Below, piece after piece: positions 1-10,120 of a stretch of 64,000 bases of DNA. A program made the position numbers and the translations under genes. This DNA is from Chloroflexota bacterium (GTDB lineage Bacteria; Chloroflexota; Anaerolineae; Aggregatilineales; Phototrophicaceae): NCBI GenBank assembly GCA_011523705.1, contig WTGC01000140.1, forward strand, positions 110,667 to 174,666. The letters are read 5' to 3'. The notes beneath the pieces were generated by a model, which saw only the letters and a list, made by a program, of their open reading frames with translations, made no database searches and had not been told where the DNA came from. Position 1 is the stretch's first letter; each line of letters begins with the position of its first letter.

Positions 1-1
1 C

Positions 2-2017
2 CAGACGCCGGTCGAGCCGGATGAAGTGGATATCAGCATCAATGGCTATGACATGCCGGTTCTCATCAGCGCGATGTCCTTTGGCTCGCAAGGCGAATTG
101 GCTTATCGCTCCTACGCCGAGGCGGCCCACCTGCTCAACATCATTTGCATGAACGGCGAAGGCGGCGAGATTCACGACCTGCTCGGCCGGCACCCGCGCA
201 ATCGTGGACAGCAAGTCGCTTCAGGTCGCTTTGGCGTCAACATCGCCTTCCTGAACGCCGCCGATTATATCGAGATCAAAATCGGACAGGGCGCGAAACC
301 GGGCGAAGGCGGCCATCTGCCGGGCTACAAAGTCACCGAGCAGATCGCGGCCGTGCGCAGTACGACGCCGGGCGTCGGCTTGATATCGCCGAGCAACAAC
401 CACGACCTCTACTCGATTGAAGACCTCGCCCAATTGATTGACGAACTCAAGACCGCCAACCCGCACGCCAAAGTGTCGGTAAAGCTGCCGGTTGTTCCTG
501 GCATTGGCATCATCGCGGTCGGCGTCGCCAAAGCGGGCGCCGATATCATCACGATTACGGGCTACACCGGCGGCACTGGCGCCGCGCGCGCGCATGCTCT
601 GCGGCACGTCGGCTTGCCGGCAGAAATCGGCGTCTGGCTTGCGCATCGTCATTTGATCGAAAGCGGCTTGCGAGATGATGTCGAGCTGTGGGTCGATGGC
701 GGCATGAAGAGCGGTCGCGATGTGATCAAGATGGTATGTCTGGGCGCCAACCGTGTCGGATTTGCCACTCTGGCGATGGTGGCGCTCGGCTGCACGATCT
801 GTCGCGGCTGCCAGGACGGCACCTGCCATGTCGGCATCACGACGCATGTCAAGACCAAGGAAGAGGCTGAGAAACGGGACTTCAAAGCTTTCCGTCCCTT
901 CGAGGAGCGCGGTTCGCCGCATAGCATCGTCACCATGTTCGACGCCTTGGCCGATGACATTCGCAAGTGGGCGGGGACAATGGGCGTCAGCAGTTTGCAG
1001 GACATCGTCGGGCGAGCTGACCTGTTGTATCAGCGCTCTCACCATGACCGAATCGATCTGACGGGCCTGCTGCGCCCGGTCCCGCGCGCGCAGTTGACGC
1101 CGGCGCAACCGGGCGGCCGCCGCATCTCGCGCCCGCGCAACACCGTCAGCAAGCAGATTACCGATATCGTCACCGAATATGTCGACAAAGGCGAATACGA
1201 GTTGACCTATGACGACGAGCAAGTCATGGCGATGGATCGCGCCTTGGGCACGCATTTGGCCGGCGCCATCAAACGCCAGGATGTGCCGCAAGCCAACCGC
1301 ATCCGCGCCATCAATCTGTCATTCAGCAACTCGGCGATCCCTGGCAATGGATTGGCTGCCTTCATCGACGACCCGGTCAATGTGCTGGTGGAGGGCGGCG
1401 CGCAAGATGGAGTCGGCAAATGCGCCGCGGGCAGCAAAGTCTCGATCCTCAAGGGGCTCAACCACAACGGACGGCGGCTTGATGGCTCGGTGGGCAAGAG
1501 CTTCGCTTATGGCGCGCAAGGCGGTCTATTCATCGTACAGGGCGATGCCGATACCCGCGCCTGCATCCGAATGAGCGGCGCTGATGTGGTCTTCGGCGGT
1601 GAAATCGTGGAACCGCTGAACGACAGCCTGGGCGGTCTGGGCGCGCGCGCCAATCTCAAAGGATACGCCTTTGAGTACATGACTTCCGGGCGCGCGGTTG
1701 TTCTGGGCGATCCCGGTCCCTGGATGTGCGCTGGTATGACCGGCGGCGTCGTCTATCAGCGTGTTCAGCCGAATATGGGCTTGACCATCGAGGCGATTCA
1801 AAGCCGTATCGCATCGGGTTCAGTCGTAGAGATTCAACCGCTGGAAGACGAGGGACACAACGATGTTCGTGAGCTCTTGAACGAGTACATTCGTACGTTA
1901 GAGGAAAATCACCAATCGAGCGCGGCCGAGCCGCTGTATCCGTTGCTGAAGCGACCGAGCGATCACTTCGTCAAGATCGCGCCGCCGGAAGCGCGCAAGA
2001 TCGTCAACGAGAGTTGA
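2..2017 (+). CDS. gltB: Glutamate synthase-like protein (FMN/Fe-S and GXGXG domains), 5' truncated by window
   Basis: Frame is open to the window edge (QTPVEPDEVDISINGYDMPVLISAMSFGSQGE). Fe-S cysteine stretch CTICRGCQDGTCHVGI; C-terminal glycine-rich GXGXG-type repeats. Confidence 0.85.
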   Translation, partial: QTPVEPDEVDISINGYDMPVLISAMSFGSQGELAYRSYAEAAHLLNIICMNGEGGEIHDLLGRHPRNRGQQVASGRFGVNIAFLNAADYIEIKIGQGAKPGEGGHLPGYKVTEQIAAVRSTTPGVGLISPSNNHDLYSIEDLAQLIDELKTANPHAKVSVKLPVVPGIGIIAVGVAKAGADIITITGYTGGTGAARAHALRHVGLPAEIGVWLAHRHLIESGLRDDVELWVDGGMKSGRDVIKMVCLGANRVGFATLAMVALGCTICRGCQDGTCHVGITTHVKTKEEAEKRDFKAFRPFEERGSPHSIVTMFDALADDIRKWAGTMGVSSLQDIVGRADLLYQRSHHDRIDLTGLLRPVPRAQLTPAQPGGRRISRPRNTVSKQITDIVTEYVDKGEYELTYDDEQVMAMDRALGTHLAGAIKRQDVPQANRIRAINLSFSNSAIPGNGLAAFIDDPVNVLVEGGAQDGVGKCAAGSKVSILKGLNHNGRRLDGSVGKSFAYGAQGGLFIVQGDADTRACIRMSGADVVFGGEIVEPLNDSLGGLGARANLKGYAFEYMTSGRAVVLGDPGPWMCAGMTGGVVYQRVQPNMGLTIEAIQSRIASGSVVEIQPLEDEGHNDVRELLNEYIRTLEENHQSSAAEPLYPLLKRPSDHFVKIAPPEARKIVNES

Positions 2018-2087
2018 TGCGAAACTTGGAGTTGCTTGAGAAGCGCCGGGCTGTGCGCTGCTGCCTGGCGATTATACAGTTCCCGAC

Positions 2088-3743
2088 TTAATCGCTGGCT
2101 TTCGCCCCCGGTATCGTCGCCAAGACGCGCCGCGTCTTCAGCGCCAGGTGCAGAATCAAGCGATTGTCCGAATCGTCGAGATCAAGTTCGGCCAATTCGG
2201 CGATTCGCTCCAAACGATAAACCAGCGTATTACGGTGCACATCCAGTTCTTGCGCCGCCTTCGCCAGATTGCCGTTGGCGGCGAAGAATCCATTCAAGGT
2301 TCGCACAAGGTCACCTTGCTTGCGCTTGTCGTGTTCAATCAAGGGGCCGAGCGCGTCGTGGCAGAAGCGCTGCAAATGCTCCAGATTGCGTTCCTTCAGC
2401 GCCAGCAGCAACTGATATAGTTTGAGGTCGCCGTAGAAGGTGGTCGCGTCATAGTCGCTCAACTCGTAGGCGATGCCGACGGCGTCCTTCGCCTCGCGGT
2501 AGGCATCGCGCAGGCTGGACAGTCCGTTCGCGGGCCGGCTGATACCGGCCGACACTTGGCCATCTGCGCCGCGAGCCGCCAACTGCGCCCGCACATCCTC
2601 AACGCATGATCGCGCGCGCGCCATGGCGACCGCATCTTCCACATCAAGCGGATACAGCGCGACGATGACGTCAACATACTGCCCGACAGCCCCGTTGATG
2701 CCGCGCCGAGACATGTCATCACGCACCAATGAGATAGACGATTCCAGCGGTATGGATTGTCCTGATTCGTCCATCGCCCGGTATACTGCGGCCGCGTAAC
2801 GAGAATCCGGTTGGAAGCCCGTGCGCAAAGCGCGCGTTCGCAAGAGATCATCGTCAGCCGGCGTGCCGCTCAGCCACATTTGAATCCAGTCGCCCCTGGT
2901 CTGCTCCACTGCGGATGCTATTGCGCGGTTCTTCGCCATCTCGATCGCGCAGACATCGCCGCCGTAGGTCAATACGAGTCGGTCGAATTCAGTCATGTCG
3001 TCGGCGCTGTCAATCACCGACAGGTATCCGGCGACGCGCTTTTCCACTTTGAGCACGGTCGTGTAGCCCAAAGGGCTGGCGATGATGGAGCCGAGCATTG
3101 ACGGCGCTTCGTCCATGAGCCAATGCTGGAATTCATCATGAGGCGCCGGCAAGGCGCGGACCCGACCATTCAGACCGCGGCGACCCATATAAGGCAAAGT
3201 CTGCGCGATCAAATTGCCCGCGTCATCGTGAATCGCGATCGGCTTGCCAGTTGATCGCGCCATCACCTGCAGCAAGCTGTTTAGGTCGCGATTCTCAGCC
3301 GAAAGCCGCGTCAGTTGACGTTGAATTTCGATCGCGCGCTCGGTCAGGCGCGCCGCTTGGTTGAGAATCAAGGCGTTCACCGCGCGCTCTACGGTGGTGA
3401 GGCTGGTGTCTTGCGGCACTGACAGTAGCGCAACGCCGCAGTCATTGGCTGCGTTCACAGCATCCTGCCCCACCGAGCCGGTTGCCAGTACGCCGTTAAC
3501 GCCGAAATCCGCAAGTTGGCGCAAGACACTCGAGAGCGTCAGGCGACTGTCGAAGCTCCGCAGGACATCCATCGACACCAGCGCCAACTCGCCGCCATAG
3601 ATATCGGGAAAGACCGGCGGCTGCGCCCTGATCGTCACCGACCAATTCACCTGTGTATCGGGGTCGCCAGCGACGATGCTCGCGCCCAATGGCAAAGAGT
3701 AACGAAGCAAGGATTGAATCGAAGCTGCGTTTTTATCTGACAT
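2088..3743 (-). CDS. PucR/CdaR-family transcriptional regulator
   Basis: C-terminal HTH NGNLAKAAQELDVHRNTLVYRLERIAEL is typical of the PucR family. Start chosen at MSDKNAASIQSLL (ORF opens at 3812). Confidence 0.85.
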   Translation of the reverse strand: MSDKNAASIQSLLRYSLPLGASIVAGDPDTQVNWSVTIRAQPPVFPDIYGGELALVSMDVLRSFDSRLTLSSVLRQLADFGVNGVLATGSVGQDAVNAANDCGVALLSVPQDTSLTTVERAVNALILNQAARLTERAIEIQRQLTRLSAENRDLNSLLQVMARSTGKPIAIHDDAGNLIAQTLPYMGRRGLNGRVRALPAPHDEFQHWLMDEAPSMLGSIIASPLGYTTVLKVEKRVAGYLSVIDSADDMTEFDRLVLTYGGDVCAIEMAKNRAIASAVEQTRGDWIQMWLSGTPADDDLLRTRALRTGFQPDSRYAAAVYRAMDESGQSIPLESSISLVRDDMSRRGINGAVGQYVDVIVALYPLDVEDAVAMARARSCVEDVRAQLAARGADGQVSAGISRPANGLSSLRDAYREAKDAVGIAYELSDYDATTFYGDLKLYQLLLALKERNLEHLQRFCHDALGPLIEHDKRKQGDLVRTLNGFFAANGNLAKAAQELDVHRNTLVYRLERIAELAELDLDDSDNRLILHLALKTRRVLATIPGAKASD

Positions 3744-3863
3744 GACCAGAGTCCATCTGTTGTTTCGACAAGCGCGCGTCTCTATCTTGACGCAATCTGA
3801 CAAAATAAACAAGAATCTCTATCTTCTTTGTACGCTCTTGCCAATTCTAGCAGCAAACTGGCG

Positions 3864-3902
3864 AAAAAAAACAGGGCGAATTCAAGTTTAGCAATCGCCC
3901 TG
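3864..3902 (-). terminator. Intrinsic terminator downstream of ileS
   Basis: Minus strand CAGGGCGA-N15-TCGCCCTG followed by TTTTTTTT. Confidence 0.85.
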
Positions 3903-3929
3903 CTTCATCGGTTGGTTAGTTCTTACAAC

Positions 3930-6900
3930 TTATCGCGCGCGCCTTACGCCGATTGTCAGGCTTTCGCCCCGCCCCTTGATCTCGAACGATTCCCTCACAT
4001 ATTCATCCGATATCTCACCCGGTCGCAACTGTTCGGCCAAGGTCTCGGCGCAAATGTATCCGCTGAACAACTGCATGACGGCGTCGACTGTATCCGACGC
4101 GTCGCAATAGACGATGTCGATGCGGTCATCCAAGGCGAAATCCGCGGTCCTCCGCAGGTTCTGAATGCGGCGAATGAGCTCGCGAGCCAATCCTTCTCTC
4201 AGCAGGTCCGATGTCAAGAGCGTGTCCAGCACGACAATGTAGCCGCCATCTTCGACCGCCCCCTGAGGTGTCTGCGCGCGAACCGTGACCTCGCATTCGT
4301 GATTGAGGATTTCGAAGCTGGATCCATTCAACTCAACGGTGATGTCTCCACCTTCCAGCAATTTTTCGGCTAATGGACGCACGAATTCCTGCTGACCGTC
4401 GCGCAGCGCCGTTTGAATCGCTTTGAAATCCGCGCCGTATTTGCGCCCCAAGTAGCGCGGAAGCGGATTGAGACTGTAGGTCGTCGTGGATTCAAAGGCG
4501 CTCGCCTGGTCGGCGCCCATTACGCTGACCGCCTTGATGTTCAGCTGGCCCTTGATCAAATCCGCGTAGCGCTCCACAACCGGCGCTTCCGAGACGTCGC
4601 GCAAGGCAAATTGCGCGCCCGCCAAGGGCTGACGAACGCCAAGCTGCGCTTCGTTGCGCGCGGCCAGACCGAGGCTGACCAGGCGCCGCACCAGCGACAT
4701 TTCTTGCGTCAGGCTCTCATTGACAAGCGCCTCATCACTCAGGGGCCAGCTCGACAGATGCACACTGTCAACTGAAGCGCCGGCCTGTTCAGCCACGAGA
4801 TTCCGATACATCTCCTCGCTCAAGAAGGGCATCGTCGGCGCCAACAATTGCGACACGGTCTTAAGCGCTTCGTAGAGCGTGGCATAAGCCGAGAGTTTGT
4901 CGCTGTCTGCTTCGCTCTTCCAGAAGCGGTCACGGCTCAAACGCACGTACCAATTGCTCATGCGCTCCACGAATTCCTCGATCGGGCGGGTCGCGTTGAC
5001 CGCATCGTATTCTTCGAATGCGTCTGTCACCGTTCTAATCAGCGTGTGCAGCTCCGCCAGCAGCCACTGATCCAGCGGGTCGCGATCGGACGGCGCGGGC
5101 GCGTTTTGCGTCGGCGCCCAGCCATCGATATTGGCGTAGGTGACGAAGAAGCTGTAGGTATTCCACAAGGTGGACCAGAACTTCTTGATCACATCATTGA
5201 CCAGATTGATCGAAAAGCGGCGCGATTCACCCGGCGGACCTGATGTATACATATACCAGCGGAAGGCATCGGCGCCGGCCTGTTCCAGCACCATCCAGGG
5301 GTCGACGGCGTTGCCCAGGCTCTTGGACATTTTCTGGCCATTTTCATCAAGAATGTGGCCCAGGCAAATGACGTTTTTGAACGAGACCGTTTCAAAGAGC
5401 ATCGCCGCGATCGCATGCAGACTGTAAAACCAGCCGCGAGTCTGATCCACCGCCTCGCAGATATAGTCAGCTGGATGCTGCTCGTCCAGGACCTCGCTGT
5501 TTCTCACTGGATAACCCCATTGCGCCACCTGCATGGCGCCGCTGTCGAACCAGACGTCGATCACTTCCGGCACGCGGCGCATCGTTCCGCCGTCTCCATT
5601 TGGATTTTCGAATGTGACATCATCGACGTAAGGGCGATGCAGATCAAGCTCGCTGAGATCTTTGCCCGCAAGCTCGCTTAGCTCCTCAACGCTGCCGACG
5701 CAGATCATGTCCCCCGTTTGATCATCCGCCCAGACGGGCAGAGGCGTGCCCCAAAAACGTTCCCGGCCCAGCGACCACTCCTTGAGATCGTCAAGCCAGT
5801 TGCCGAAGCGCCCGTCTCTGATATGCTGCGGCACCCAATTCACCGTCTGGTTGAGGTCGATCATAAGCTGTTTGTACTTCAGCGTATCGATGAACCAGGT
5901 CTCGCGCGCGAAGTACATCAGAGGCGAGCCGTCGCGCCAGTTATGCGGGTAGGTATGCTCATAAGTCTCGCTGCGGTACATCAAGCCGCGCTCGGCCAAG
6001 TCGTCGATAATATGCCGATCGGCATCTTTGAACCACATGCCGCGGAAGGACGACACCGCCTCTACAAAGTGGCCGGTTTCATCCACAGTGATCAATACCG
6101 GCAGATCGTGTTTACGTCCGGTCGCCAAATCATCGACGCCGTAGGCGGGCGCCGTATGCACGATGCCGGTCCCGTCGGCGGTGCTGACGTAATCGGCCGC
6201 GACAACATAGGCGTAGTCTTGCTCAACGGGTAAGAATGTGTACAAAGGCTGATATCGCCAGCCCACCAGATCGCTGCCCCGGAAGCGATTGACGATCTTA
6301 TACTCATCGGGATCCGACAACACCTTCTCCATGAGAGCGTCGGCCAGGATCAGCTGTTCGGTCCCTTCGCCATCAATCGCGGGACCCTCGACTTGTACGT
6401 AATCGACATCAGCGCCGACGGCCAAGGCGGCATTTGCCGGCAGCGTCCATGGGGTCGTCGTCCAAGCCAGCAAATAGACGCCCGGCCGTTCCCGAACCGG
6501 AAAGCGCACATAAACACTGGGATCGACGATCGTCTTGTAGCCTTGCGCCACCTCGTGCGTGCTCAAAGGCGTGCCTGAAGATGGACTGTATGGCACGACC
6601 TTGTAGCCGCGGTAGAGCAAGCCCTTATCCCAGAACTGCTTGAGAATCCACCAGACGCTTTCAATGTAGTCGTTGGAAAAGGTGACGTAAGCATCGTCAA
6701 GATTGACCCAGAAAGCGGTGCGTTCGGTCAACTTCTCCCATTCGTTGATGTGCTGGAAAACATTGGCGCGACACTTGGCGTTGAACTCGGCCACGCCATA
6801 TTCTTCAATCTGTCCTTTGTTCTCGAAACCGAGTTCCTTTTCGACCTCGATCTCGACCGGCAGACCGTGTGTATCCCAGCCGCCGCGCCGCAGGCAATAA

Positions 6901-7139
6901 TAGCCCTGCATCACCTTGTAGCGCGGGAACATATCTTTGAAGGCGCGCGACAGCACGTGATGGCTGCCGGGCATGCCATTGGCCGTCGGCGGACCTTCAT
7001 AAAAGACATATCGAGGCGCATCCTCGCGCCCCATTGTCGTCCGTTCAAAGACTCGATTGAAACGCCAGAAGTCAAGCTGCTGCTGCTCGAGCTTGTTGAT
7101 GACTTCGCTGCTAACCTGCGGGTTTACGGCTCTAAACAT
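3930..7139 (-). CDS. ileS: Isoleucyl-tRNA synthetase (IleRS type-2-like)
   Basis: 1069 aa; GWDTHGLPVEIEVEKELG and KMSKSLGNAVDPW motifs. The HIGH region reads GMPGSHHVLSR. Confidence 0.95.
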   Translation of the reverse strand: MFRAVNPQVSSEVINKLEQQQLDFWRFNRVFERTTMGREDAPRYVFYEGPPTANGMPGSHHVLSRAFKDMFPRYKVMQGYYCLRRGGWDTHGLPVEIEVEKELGFENKGQIEEYGVAEFNAKCRANVFQHINEWEKLTERTAFWVNLDDAYVTFSNDYIESVWWILKQFWDKGLLYRGYKVVPYSPSSGTPLSTHEVAQGYKTIVDPSVYVRFPVRERPGVYLLAWTTTPWTLPANAALAVGADVDYVQVEGPAIDGEGTEQLILADALMEKVLSDPDEYKIVNRFRGSDLVGWRYQPLYTFLPVEQDYAYVVAADYVSTADGTGIVHTAPAYGVDDLATGRKHDLPVLITVDETGHFVEAVSSFRGMWFKDADRHIIDDLAERGLMYRSETYEHTYPHNWRDGSPLMYFARETWFIDTLKYKQLMIDLNQTVNWVPQHIRDGRFGNWLDDLKEWSLGRERFWGTPLPVWADDQTGDMICVGSVEELSELAGKDLSELDLHRPYVDDVTFENPNGDGGTMRRVPEVIDVWFDSGAMQVAQWGYPVRNSEVLDEQHPADYICEAVDQTRGWFYSLHAIAAMLFETVSFKNVICLGHILDENGQKMSKSLGNAVDPWMVLEQAGADAFRWYMYTSGPPGESRRFSINLVNDVIKKFWSTLWNTYSFFVTYANIDGWAPTQNAPAPSDRDPLDQWLLAELHTLIRTVTDAFEEYDAVNATRPIEEFVERMSNWYVRLSRDRFWKSEADSDKLSAYATLYEALKTVSQLLAPTMPFLSEEMYRNLVAEQAGASVDSVHLSSWPLSDEALVNESLTQEMSLVRRLVSLGLAARNEAQLGVRQPLAGAQFALRDVSEAPVVERYADLIKGQLNIKAVSVMGADQASAFESTTTYSLNPLPRYLGRKYGADFKAIQTALRDGQQEFVRPLAEKLLEGGDITVELNGSSFEILNHECEVTVRAQTPQGAVEDGGYIVVLDTLLTSDLLREGLARELIRRIQNLRRTADFALDDRIDIVYCDASDTVDAVMQLFSGYICAETLAEQLRPGEISDEYVRESFEIKGRGESLTIGVRRAR

Positions 7140-7330
7140 GATTATTCACTGCTCCATGCCACTGATACGAATAGTCTGATGCGATATCTCGCGCGGAACC
7201 GCCAGATTCGAATCAGCGAGCAATGACCCGCGGCGCGCGCGCATCTCCATGCGACACCACGTAAGCACCTCCTCGTCGTTGAGGCATCCCCTTCGGGACT
7301 GCATATCCGCTGGGATTATGGCGTAAATTG
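7140..7330 (-). promoter_or_regulatory. Structured ileS leader with T-box-like motif (candidate T-box)
   Basis: Minus strand contains CTGGCGGTTCCGCG, 10/14 to the T-box consensus AGGGTGGTACCGCG. Flanking arms CTGATTCGAAT and ATTCGTATCAG pair with one mismatch, just upstream of the ileS start. Confidence 0.35.
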
Positions 7331-7390
7331 GAATCGGGTAAAAGGGTTAAGTCAGAGGGTTGACGCGCTGCCAGCCACAACGCTTAGCGG

Positions 7391-8200
7391 CTATTGGATG
7401 TTTTCCAAGGCCTCGCGAAGTTCACATTCAACATCGGACAGGTGAGCGCCGTATGGGGTGTCGCTGTATTTTCGCGCCTCCAGCAGCCAATGCTCGATGT
7501 TCTGGCGAATAGGCTCTTCAGTCGGCATTTCGTCCGCGCCCAGAGCCCACAGGTAGTATTGCAGCAAGAGCAATTGGGCCGGATCGTCCGCCAGTGCGGG
7601 TCGCGCCGCCGTCAAGTGCCGATAGGCTTCGGCGTGCTCGCCCAGCAGATAGCGCGCCTGCCCCAGTTCAAATCTCACGATGTCTGGCGCGCCGGTCTCG
7701 ATGGCGCGTTCAATGCGTTCGCTCGCGGCGTCATATTCGCCTTGCACAAGGTGGAGCTTTCCCGCGCTGAAAAGCGCCAAGTCGTGCCGCGGCTTGAGTT
7801 CCAGCGCCCGCGCCAGCGCCGTTCGAGCAGGGTCGAATTGACTCAGATGACGATAAGTGTTGCCAAGCAAAACCAGGGCGTCGACCGACGCGCGTCCTCT
7901 ATCGGGCAATGCCTCCAACAACTCGCGCGCGGCTTGATAGTCACACGCAATGAAATGCTGCTGCGCCTGATGATAGGGCGATGCGTCGCGCCGATTGCCC
8001 CAGAGGAATAAAAGCTGAATCGTGACGAGCAGCCCGAAGGCGCCAATTCTTGCCGGAAACTGAATGGCCTCCGAACCCAAGAAGCCGACGCCTAGCAGCG
8101 CCAGCAATAGAAGAATGGCTATCGCGAGCGATAACTTCGCTGATGCATCCCATTCCGGCAGCCGCCGCGTCAGATCGCGCGCGACCTGCCAGAGCATCAT
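7391..8200 (-). CDS. Membrane-anchored TPR-repeat protein
   Basis: N-terminal hydrophobic segments, then TPR repeats (e.g. YRHLSQFDPARTALARALELKPRHDLALFSAGKLHLVQGEYDAA). Confidence 0.7.
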   Translation of the reverse strand: MMLWQVARDLTRRLPEWDASAKLSLAIAILLLLALLGVGFLGSEAIQFPARIGAFGLLVTIQLLFLWGNRRDASPYHQAQQHFIACDYQAARELLEALPDRGRASVDALVLLGNTYRHLSQFDPARTALARALELKPRHDLALFSAGKLHLVQGEYDAASERIERAIETGAPDIVRFELGQARYLLGEHAEAYRHLTAARPALADDPAQLLLLQYYLWALGADEMPTEEPIRQNIEHWLLEARKYSDTPYGAHLSDVECELREALENIQ

Positions 8201-9111
8201 CAGCTGTTCTTCCTCTTGCCCAGGGTCTCGGCGATTGCCTCTTCGATCTTTTCAATTTCATAGTGCAGCAAACTGCCGTATGCCGTGCCCTCGAGCGCGC
8301 GCAAAGTCGACTTCCACGCCTGCAGCCCGTGCGCGGTAGAGACCATGCGCTCGCTGGCGCTTTGGGCGTTTTCGCGCTCACCACCCTTCAGGTAATGACG
8401 CGACAGATAGTAATTGACGCGAACAGCGTACATGGACGGCATCGAATATAGCGCGGCATGTTTGAAGGATTCCATCGCTGAGTCATGCTCGCCAGCTAAC
8501 TGCTGCACAAAAGCCAACTCCGCCCAGATGATAGGCTGTGCCGGGGATAGCTGGGCGGCCGTCTGCAGCGCGATAGCCGCTTCGCCATAACTCGCCTGCA
8601 TGCGGTATCCGTTCGCCAAGGTCATGTAGGCGCCGGCATCGCGCGGGAACATTTGCACGGCGCGGTCGGCCGTCTCTTGCGCCTTCGCCAGTTGGCCGTT
8701 GTAGGCGTAGGCGCTGGTCAGCAGCATGAGCAAATCGGGTGTGATCTTGCCACCGGCGAGCACGCGCTCCAGCAATTGAATCGCCTCAGGGAATTTGAGC
8801 TTCTGCATCAAGCGGTAAGCCTCGCCATAGCCCGCTCCATATTGGCGTGACTGGCGCGCCAGCAATACACCAACCAGCAGGAAGCCAAGCAGAATCATGC
8901 TCGCGGACAGGCATAGCCCGGCGAGGGACATCTGCGCCACCGGAGAAATGTAAGAATCGAGCGGCTCGGTGATGCCATCGGCTAATTCGATCAACACGCC
9001 GAGGACAAATACGATGAAGCCCAATGCCGCCAGCGCAACCGAGACGAGCACCGCTATCCAGCCGATCAGACGGCGGAAGGACATGTCCGTTCTCCAATTA
9101 CCGCGATACAT
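8200..9111 (-). CDS. Membrane-anchored TPR-repeat protein
   Basis: Two N-terminal TM segments plus TPR repeats; overlaps neighbours. Confidence 0.7.
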   Translation of the reverse strand: MYRGNWRTDMSFRRLIGWIAVLVSVALAALGFIVFVLGVLIELADGITEPLDSYISPVAQMSLAGLCLSASMILLGFLLVGVLLARQSRQYGAGYGEAYRLMQKLKFPEAIQLLERVLAGGKITPDLLMLLTSAYAYNGQLAKAQETADRAVQMFPRDAGAYMTLANGYRMQASYGEAAIALQTAAQLSPAQPIIWAELAFVQQLAGEHDSAMESFKHAALYSMPSMYAVRVNYYLSRHYLKGGERENAQSASERMVSTAHGLQAWKSTLRALEGTAYGSLLHYEIEKIEEAIAETLGKRKNS

Positions 9112-10087
9112 CTTGCAATTCGTCCTTTATAAGACGGCGCGCCTCTTCGATATCGTCGCTCAAGACTGCGCGCAGCGCCTGCGCCTCATCAGCGCTCATG
9201 ATGACTTTCCATTCCTCCAAGCCCGCCTTCTCGCGCTTGAGCGCTGCCAGCGAGTCGCCCGCCGAATCCAGGTCCCCTCGGCGCTGGTAGACTCGCCATA
9301 AGTATAGATGTACCAAGAGCCGATGTCGAGAATCAGGTATTTCCAGGGCCAGCGCGTCACTGAGATGGCGCAGCGCCGCATCGTCCTGCCGCAGTCGCTC
9401 TTCTATCATGCCCAGATTATAAGCCGCCACCCACTCATCCGGCGCCAGTTCATGCGCCACCCGCGCCGCCTGCATGGCTTCTTCATATCGGCGCGCCTGC
9501 AACTCGACCTCAGCCAAGCCGTTGTAAGCGACCGCCGATTGCGCGTTAAGTTCCGCCATTTGCCGATAATCAGCCCGCGCCGAATCGAGATCGCCGGCCA
9601 ATCGATGCAGCTCGGCGCGAAATCGAAAATGCTGCGCCTGATCCGGCTTCTCTCGTATTTCCGCCGACATGCTGGAGATGGCCGATTGGTAGTCGCCTCT
9701 GCGCATCGCCTTGACCGCCGCTCGGTAATTTTGGGGACCGCGCGGGTCGCGGAAGATGAAGATGCCGGCGACGATCCAGCCCAAGCCTGCCCCGACGAAC
9801 AGCCCGGTCAGATGAGGGAATGCGAGCGAGCCGATGACGATCGCCAGCGCTGACGGCACGATGATGCCGAGCCAGCGGAGGCGTTCTTCGGTCGGCAGCC
9901 GCCCGAGGACAATCACCGACGACCCTAGAATGAAGATGACCAGCAGCAGCGACTGAATGCCCGTCGCGACTGGCGAACCCTGGACCAAGACGTTAAGCGC
10001 CAGGCTGGCGAGCCCCGTCGCCGCGAGGAGCGCCAGAAACGCGCGGAAGCGACGCGGACCCAGGAAACTCTGCATTCGCCTAATCAT
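9098..10087 (-). CDS. Membrane-anchored TPR-repeat protein
   Basis: N-terminal TM segments plus TPR repeats; overlaps the next ORF by 14 bp. Confidence 0.7.
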   Translation of the reverse strand: MIRRMQSFLGPRRFRAFLALLAATGLASLALNVLVQGSPVATGIQSLLLVIFILGSSVIVLGRLPTEERLRWLGIIVPSALAIVIGSLAFPHLTGLFVGAGLGWIVAGIFIFRDPRGPQNYRAAVKAMRRGDYQSAISSMSAEIREKPDQAQHFRFRAELHRLAGDLDSARADYRQMAELNAQSAVAYNGLAEVELQARRYEEAMQAARVAHELAPDEWVAAYNLGMIEERLRQDDAALRHLSDALALEIPDSRHRLLVHLYLWRVYQRRGDLDSAGDSLAALKREKAGLEEWKVIMSADEAQALRAVLSDDIEEARRLIKDELQDVSR

Positions 10088-10120
10088 CGACGCGCCCCGT
10101 GAAGGCCTTGCTTCGCGCCG

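Noticed and set aside
221-1291. Long antisense ORF (356 aa) opposite gltB
   Set aside because: Shadow ORF from GC-rich codon structure; arginine/alanine-rich with no family signature, and the sense strand has clear domains.
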